Positions 58,204 to 64,000 of a stretch of DNA of 64,000 nucleotides are shown here, piece by piece. Position 1 is the stretch's first letter. Each line of letters begins with the position of its first letter. The notes beneath the pieces were generated by a model. It searched no databases, was not told the origin of the DNA, and worked only from the letters and a program-made list of their open reading frames with translations. Source of the stretch: Boswellia sacra (taxonomy: Eukaryota > Streptophyta > Magnoliopsida > Sapindales > Burseraceae); assembly GCA_013180625.2 (NCBI GenBank), contig SNVD02003226.1:62001-126000 (forward strand), read 5' to 3'. A program made the translations under genes and the position numbers.

Positions 58204-58514
58204 TGTATATATATAAACTGAAAATTTTATATTACAAAATAAATTAATTTATATAATAGTAAATTATGATGATTTTAATTAAAATTTTATACTAATAGTT
58301 ATTTGTATTCTAAAAATAATTTTAATTTATATATATGTATAGAATACAATATATTATGCATAAGTAGGTTAAACAATTAAGTGAATTATGTGAATTAAAT
58401 ATGACACGATTACAACACGTGAGTGATTTTTAATAACCATATTAGATCTGTATTTCATTTCTCAATACAAATAATTAAATGAGTCGACACATATGACACG
58501 AATTGCCACCCCTA
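57940..58514. mobile_element. hAT-type MITE
   Basis: The inverted ends are TAGGGTTGGCAATT and, read inward from the right, TAGGGGTGGCAATT. The 8-bp flanks GCCACCAC (57932-57939) and GCCACCAT (58515-58522) match at 7 of 8 positions. The 575-bp AT-rich interior has (TA)n/(TATG)n at 58138-58215 and no ORF. The size, ends and 8-bp duplication fit a non-autonomous hAT element. Confidence 0.75.
58138..58215. repeat. (TA)n(TATG)n(TA)n microsatellite
   Basis: A compound dinucleotide and tetranucleotide repeat inside the hAT MITE. Confidence 0.95.
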
Positions 58515-61050
58515 GCCACCATCGACCCTAGGAAATGGAAATTTGGCAATCCATGAACTGATAGGAATTTGCTGATACATGCACCAATCATGATTTGCCT
58601 AAAGCTAAACCAAGAAAATTAAGACAGCATAAGCTCACTCAAATACATGTGTCAGCATAAACAATAAATAATTTGTAGTTGCACAAGCTGACTTTTTAGT
58701 ACACAAAGAAGTCAAGGCAGCTGGCCACCCCTAACCAACTAAATCAAGACCTTCTTGTTTAATTCAAATAATGCTATATTTATAAGCCATTTACCAACCA
58801 CGGACTCATAACTTTATATAAGAAGGGACACTTTCAATATTTTAATATCATAATTTTTGTTATTAAACATGATTATATAAAAAATTTAATATAATAGAAA
58901 AAATAGTATAACTAGATAAAGGGACATAATCACTTTAACCGTCAAAATAATCGAAGTACAGTCAATCAAACTGTAAAATGTTAATATTCGACAATTTATT
59001 CAATAAATAAACATTCATAGACAATTGTCCATAACAAATCAAGTATTAATATTCATCTAGAATTCTTCGAATTTGCATTCTTTTGCCAAGACTTGATTGA
59101 TTAATTAAAAACTATAAAAGATTAAAAAAAATAAAGAGAAAAGTATTACTTAAATTAGAGTAAATAAATCAAAGTAAAAAAATGAAAATATGATTTATTT
59201 TACAAAATAATAAAACTAAAATATAAGTGAAACTTGCATGATTTTAAACTATAATATACGTTTTTCAATTAAATTACTTAGATGGAAGAGGGGTATGTAT
59301 GTGTCACTAGTTATCCCAAGGTAGGCTACTGAATATTTTACATGACAATAATTTAGAAAAACGAAAGACAAAATTTCGAAATTAATTAGGTTTTTTTTTT
59401 TAAAAGAAGGGGTCTAATAGTAATTTATTCGAAACAAAGAGGCAAAGTATATTTTTCAATTTTTAGAAGAGGTCGAGCCCCTAGGGTCCCTTCTTGGGTT
59501 CACGTTTGCCATTTACAACCAATTCTTTTTATGACCTTAGTTGACAAAATCCTAGTAGAGATATAATTACTATATTTTCCGTTGTAACTTCCTTTACTCA
59601 TTTTTTTCCTTCTCTAGTGAATTTTTGCCAACTCAATGTAAGGTGTTAGTTATAGAATTTAGTTGTAGATATAACATTGCTCTTAACATAATTGATTGGT
59701 AATTTTGAATTATGTCAACTTTTGGTTTTTTAAAAAAATATAATAATAATCAACAAAGAAAAAAAGAAATATGTAGGAATCCACTTAGATATACATTACA
59801 ATAAATAATTTCACACATACAACCAACTAATGCAACTATAGTATATCTTCATGCAACTTGACGAATCACAATTTCATTGAATTTATGACTATACCTCATT
59901 TATTATATTTTATCCATTCAATGATAATTTGTCAGGTTTAGTTAAATGGATTGGTTGGATTTTGCTTTATTTTAAATTTGACATTATAATAATTTATAAG
60001 ATGTAATGGATAAGAGCAGAAAAATATTAAACGGAGCGAAAAAGGAAATAAAGATTGACCATGAACAAAAATTAAAATCTGTGTGTATCAGTGTTGGATG
60101 CGATTTCTAAAGCCCATGAAAGCGAAATAAGCCCAACAAGAGGTTTAATGTAGTACTCTAACCCACTATTGGATAATGTCTGCACTTTAGACACATAGTT
60201 TATCACAACTTTGCTATTAGGCTTTACAACCCAAGAGGCGTCTAATAGCAAGGCTAAGTCTAGTTTTCAGACCCGATGCTTGCCTTACCTCGCTCCTCCC
60301 TGTAGAAAATATAAGGGGTATAACTATTTTTTTTATTTTCAATGTGTTTTTTGTTTACAATGTTGTATTTGAAACTTTATAACATATATATATAAACCTT
60401 TTTGTTATTCTATGAATTATATTAAAAATTTAGAAGCCCTCTTATTAAATTTATTTCTTTAATTTGTTGGTTGATTTGCAATTCTACAAATTATATTGAA
60501 AAAATATAGAAGCCCTAATATGTACTTTATTTATTTTGATTGTTGGCTAATTGAATGTTATTTTATTTTTAGATATGAATGTATGTTTTCTATTTAGATT
60601 AAGTATGCATTATCTTGTGTATGTTTTTTTATAAAAAAATTAGATTGATAGTATTTTTTGTGATTGTTAAATAATTTTTTGGAGACATTTATATTTGTTT
60701 TTAGTTTAAATTAATAATTCCAGGTGGGATAGGGGTGGGTTCGGTGGGGTGAGGCAGGTTTGGATTTGTCTTACTTTGAGCCATTGCCATCCCTATTTTC
60801 ATCTATCAAATATCAATTTACTAAATTAATTATATTGCTTACATGTATTGCTTTTAGAGTTAAAACACAATTGCCTAAAAATATAATTAGTACATTTAGA
60901 AAACATGTTGTTGAAAGTATTTGTGGGTTTATATATATATGTATATTGAAGGGCAATTAAATCTTAATTTTGAAAACTTTGTGTCTAAGTTTGTTAGCTA
61001 GAACATTTCGATAACAAATATTTTCCATAATTTTATATGTGTTGATTAAT

Positions 61051-61500
61051 GGAGTTTAGGGGTTTGTATCCCCAAGAGGTATTGTCTACTTTGAGTCAGA
61101 ACTCGCACAATTTTGTTCTCAAAAAAGGCAAGGTTGGGAAAGGAAAGTAACCCCTCGTTTTATAAGCTAGAAATTAATCCAGTAGACAAAAGATGCGAAG
61201 CAAAGTCACGACCTCTGATTTAGAGCTAGCAGCAACATGCCCCCTAATGGGTTGAGTTATGGACTGATTGGGACGAGATGTCAATATGAATGTTGCTATA
61301 GATGGCGCAAATTATTGATACATGTACTTTAGGGGCTTGTGTGCCAACAGGATTTTATCCACCTTAAGCTAGAACACACACAATTTTGACATAAAAAGGG
61401 CCTTGTTGGGGAATGGGAATAGCCCTTCCTTTTATAAGCGATAAGTTAATCCATCATACAAGAGATGTGAAACAAAATCATCACTCCTGATTTGATCCCA
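61051..61500. repeat. Diverged direct repeat, probable LTR/TRIM remnant
   Basis: Two units about 275 bp apart share AGGGG(T/C)TTGTRT, AACYC(G/A)CACAATTTTG, CCYTC(G/C)TTTTATAAGC and AAGCAAARTCA-like phrases. The TTATAAGC box and the GGT(A)TTGTCTACTTTGAG phrase suggest pieces of a small LTR-type element; not certain. No ORF. Confidence 0.4.
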
Positions 61501-61510
61501 ACAACAACAA

Positions 61511-61600
61511 TATGTAAAAAATCTAGAACCCCAAGCGAGACTTAATTTTGATAAATATGTAAAAAATCTAGAACCCCCAGCGAGACTTAATTTTGATAAA
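61511..61600. repeat. 45-bp tandem duplication
   Basis: 61511-61555 and 61556-61600 share TATGTAAAAAATCTAGAACC and differ at about one base. Confidence 0.85.
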
Positions 61601-62753
61601 AAAAAAATTATTTAGTGAATATTAAGAACTCTCTTCTTGTAATCATTCTTGCCTCAAAGTTTTTGGAAATGCCAAAATTCCCTACTGTAAACTCTGAAAT
61701 TGCTTAGATGCCCCTTGCACAATATTTTAAATTTTTTTTATACAGACTTTAAAATTTTCAGAATTTTTAAAAAATATATATCCTTTCAAAATCCTGTTAT
61801 AAGAATGCCTTAATTTTTTTAAATATTAAAAATATATACAACTTTTTGTATGACTTTAATTATCATATTATTATTTAAGTTATTCTTACAATTTGTTACG
61901 TACTAAGAACGGGGATATATATTAATTTTTAAAACCGAATTACGTGTTCCATACTCTGATAGGGGTTAATATTTTAAAAAAAATTATAATTTAATAATTA
62001 CGTATCTCACAGAGGATCCGTAAATCTCCCGTTTTATATTTATATTACTACTTTATGGGAAAGAAGGATTATTAAATTCAAAGATAACCCTCAATAATCG
62101 CAACTAATTTGGCAGCACTAGCAAGGCCAAAACTGACACGCAAGGAATGGGAGTCCAAATATTTATATATGTTTCTTTTTGAAATCTTCGATGAGCATGG
62201 AGGCGCGGCATAGAGATATTCAAAGTCTTAGACGGTGACAATTCGGCTTAAATATTAAAACCAAGACAAAGACAATTGATGATGTACCGTCAAATTTTTT
62301 ACTAATTCTACCATGTGACACAGTGATAGGATGATTAACTTATAGAGATTTCGATGTACCTTATGTCAAATTGTAAATGAATTAATCTCTATTTTATTAT
62401 TTTGTATGCACAAAACTAAGTTAATTAAATCTGTCCCTTACCGTTATTTTATATGGAGAGAAGGTGAACTACCATGTGATTAGCTGATTAATCTCTGCAT
62501 AACAATTATAATTTTTTAAATTTCTTAAAAATGATCAGATGTGCTTAGAATAATAATACATAATGATTTATAAAAGGGAGTTTAACTAGAATTTAAGAGT
62601 GGTCAGAATGCCAGCAAAGTAGCACTGGTGACAATAATTATTAAAGAAAAAAATTACAACTAATACGCATACATCCATCCAATCAAATTGGAGCTTATTA
62701 ATTGAATTAAACCGTCGGCAAGCTCTCCCATTATAAACTGCAATCTTCTCCTC

Positions 62754-62760
62754 TATAAAT
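62754..62760 (+). promoter_or_regulatory. TATA box of UGT85 gene 3
   Basis: TATAAAT lies 80 bp before the ATG at 62834, the same spacing as in gene 1. Confidence 0.55.
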
Positions 62761-62833
62761 TCAGAACTTGCAAGCTAAGTCTTCCCAAGTTTTTTCAGTT
62801 TGAATCCAGTACCTTTTATCTCTTTTACTAAAG

Positions 62834-63341
62834 ATGGGTTCACTTGAGGCAACAAAACCCCATGCAGTCCTTATTCCATATCCAGCACAAGGCCATGTTA
62901 CTCCCATGATGCAACTAGCCAAACTCTTGCACTCAAAAGGCTTCCATATAACTTTTGTCAATACTGAATTCAACCATAAACGTCTACTCAGGTCCAGAGG
63001 ACCAGACGCTCTTAAGGGTGTACCGGGATTCCAATTCACGTCGATACCGGATGGATTGCCACCTTCCGATCGTGATGCCACACAGGACATTCCGGCCTTG
63101 TCTGACTCAACAAGAAAAAGATGCTTGGCTCCATTTGTTGAGCTAATCAAGAAGTTAAATTCATCAGGACAAGTTCCCCCAGTTACATGCATAGTTTCTG
63201 ATGGAGTCATGACGTTCGGTATCAAGGCTGGGGAAATTTTAGGCCTGCCAGTTGTTACATTGTGGACTGCATCAGTGTGTGGCATGGTGGGATATTTGCA
63301 ATATGTTGAACTTATTGAAAGAGGCATAGTTCCATTTCAAG
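62834..63341 (+). CDS. UGT85-family UDP-glycosyltransferase, exon 1 (gene continues past the window)
   Basis: ATG 62834 ([12 protein letters not shown]) opens an exon of 508 nt, the same length and phase as exon 1 of the gene at 12787. It ends CCATTTCAAG|GTATTT at a good splice donor. His21 (PAQGHVTP) and Asp123 (IVSDGVMTF), the catalytic pair, are both present and no stop or shift is seen. The acceptor half of the enzyme is therefore complete; exon 2 with the PSPG sugar-nucleotide box must lie beyond 64000. Residue differences from gene 1 in acceptor-facing regions (for example [18 protein letters not shown] against [18 protein letters not shown]) suggest a different substrate range. It probably belongs to the same tandem cluster, spread out by the element nest. 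Confidence 0.9.
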
Positions 63342-64000
63342 GTATTTATGTTTCATTTCACCTCCTTTCTTCTTGTCTTTTTGTTTTTATATTTAATCTT
63401 CTTTTCATTTCTTTTCGTTTAAAAAGTAGAATAATTTTAGCCTGAAAGTCACAAAATTGATTTTAGGTAAATGCTATACTTTCCCCTGTAATATAATTTA
63501 ACGTTTATAAATTAATTTTCTGAGTTAAAACTTTGCCATTATGTTTACGAATTTGATGCTTAGGAGCTTCGCAGAAAAATGAAATGACAATAATTTAATC
63601 ATGGTCGGGATTTTTCAATGAAGTTCATAAATTTTTTTGTTTTATTAGTATTAGAGAAAAAATATTGTATTTTTTTTATTTTTACAAAATATTTCTAAGT
63701 ATATGTGGCTCCATCTATAAATTTATTTATTATTCTGTACGATAAGTAGTACCATAAAGTGGTAGGTCTGCAGCCCAAGTGATGAAGCTATACAAAAAGT
63801 AAAAGTTTATAATTAAGATAGTATAAAAGGAATCTTTTCCTTTTATCAAGATGGTATCAGCGGAATATTTCCATCTTAATTTGCCCGCCCTTATAGTAAT
63901 TTAAGGTAACTCCAGCTCCAGGCCCTATGCCTTGATGGATTAAAAAATTACCATCAACAAAATAGGATTAATAATTAATAATGTAAATTAGTGATTGGTC
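63342..64000 (+). other. Start of the UGT85 gene 3 intron
   Basis: AT-rich DNA beginning with a GT donor; no acceptor followed by UGT exon 2 is seen before the window ends. The gene 1 intron is 940 bp, so the exon would be expected shortly after 64000. Confidence 0.7.

Larger units (their letters stand above)
58523..62753. other. AT-rich intergenic DNA upstream of UGT85 gene 3
   Basis: No gene is seen. MITE-like ends occur at about 59505-59690 (family of 12081 and 16705). 60265-60305 and 60722-60765 are GC-richer and look like a decayed inverted pair (CTTGCCTTACCTCGCTCC against GGTGGGGTGAGGCAGG). A diverged direct repeat lies at 61051-61225 and 61326-61500, and an exact-style 45-bp tandem at 61511-61600. 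The last few hundred bases are presumably promoter. Confidence 0.5.

Noticed and set aside
57604..62833. Exon 2 of the UGT85 pseudogene displaced beyond the nest
   Set aside because: No PSPG box or other exon 2 sequence is visible on either strand in this interval.
1..64000. tRNA, rRNA or other structured RNA genes
   Set aside because: None recognised; the tRNA-like strings are only primer-binding sites of retrotransposons.

Overview
This window is nuclear DNA from a flowering plant, almost certainly a eudicot. It is AT-rich and has plant-type introns (GT...AG). It carries family-1 glycosyltransferases of the UGT85 type, Athila and SIRE retrotransposons with plant tRNA primer sites, and CACTA and hAT transposons. 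The species cannot be read from the sequence. Most of the window is transposable elements. The host genes are a small tandem UGT85 cluster, all on the + strand: a complete two-exon gene (12787-15172), a dead copy (18250-18757), and exon 1 of another apparently intact gene (62834-63341) that runs off the right edge.

Layout. (a) 1-1840: copia-type gag relic. (b) 1846-11062: complete Athila-type LTR element with 5-bp target duplication GTATT and a tRNA-Asp primer site. It keeps broken gag and protease but no reverse transcriptase. It carries two extra ORFs: a basic, cysteine-rich protein and a cytokinin-activating LOG-like phosphoribohydrolase. (c) 11063-18757: intergenic DNA, UGT85 gene 1, an hAT-like element and the UGT85 pseudogene. 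(d) 19293-57603: a nest of elements that begins inside the dead UGT's intron remnant. A degraded Tat-like Ty3/gypsy element holds a solo Athila LTR (19382-20799), a large CACTA element (23174-47346), a rearranged Athila fragment with head-to-head LTRs (48063-51054), and a Pack-CACTA (53078-56791) carrying intron-containing exons of ADP-glucose pyrophosphorylase large subunit. The large CACTA holds a SIRE/Maximus copia element (27081-46966). The copia holds a mini-CACTA (29956-30434) and a second Athila element (36210-45990). (e) 57604-62833: AT-rich intergenic DNA with an hAT MITE and short repeats, then the third UGT85 gene.

The main discovery candidate is the shared cassette of the two Athila-type elements. 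Both carry the same two non-retroviral ORFs in the same order, [basic Cys-rich ORF]-[LOG-like ORF], downstream of gag/pol where Athila elements normally carry an env-like gene. The LOG-like reading frames are the same length (651 nt) in both and keep the MHER and PGGxGTxxE active-site motifs, although the two proteins are only about 60% alike by eye. The upstream ORF has a YAKR/RAKR basic stretch followed by a Cys cluster, which resembles the small nucleic-acid-binding (silencing-suppressor) proteins of carlaviruses; this is a tentative match. The cassette is bordered by a repeated 13-nt motif and, in the first element, by tandem stem-loops with compensatory changes. Every copy in this window is now broken by stops or a frameshift, so the activity would belong to an ancestor or to relatives elsewhere in the genome.
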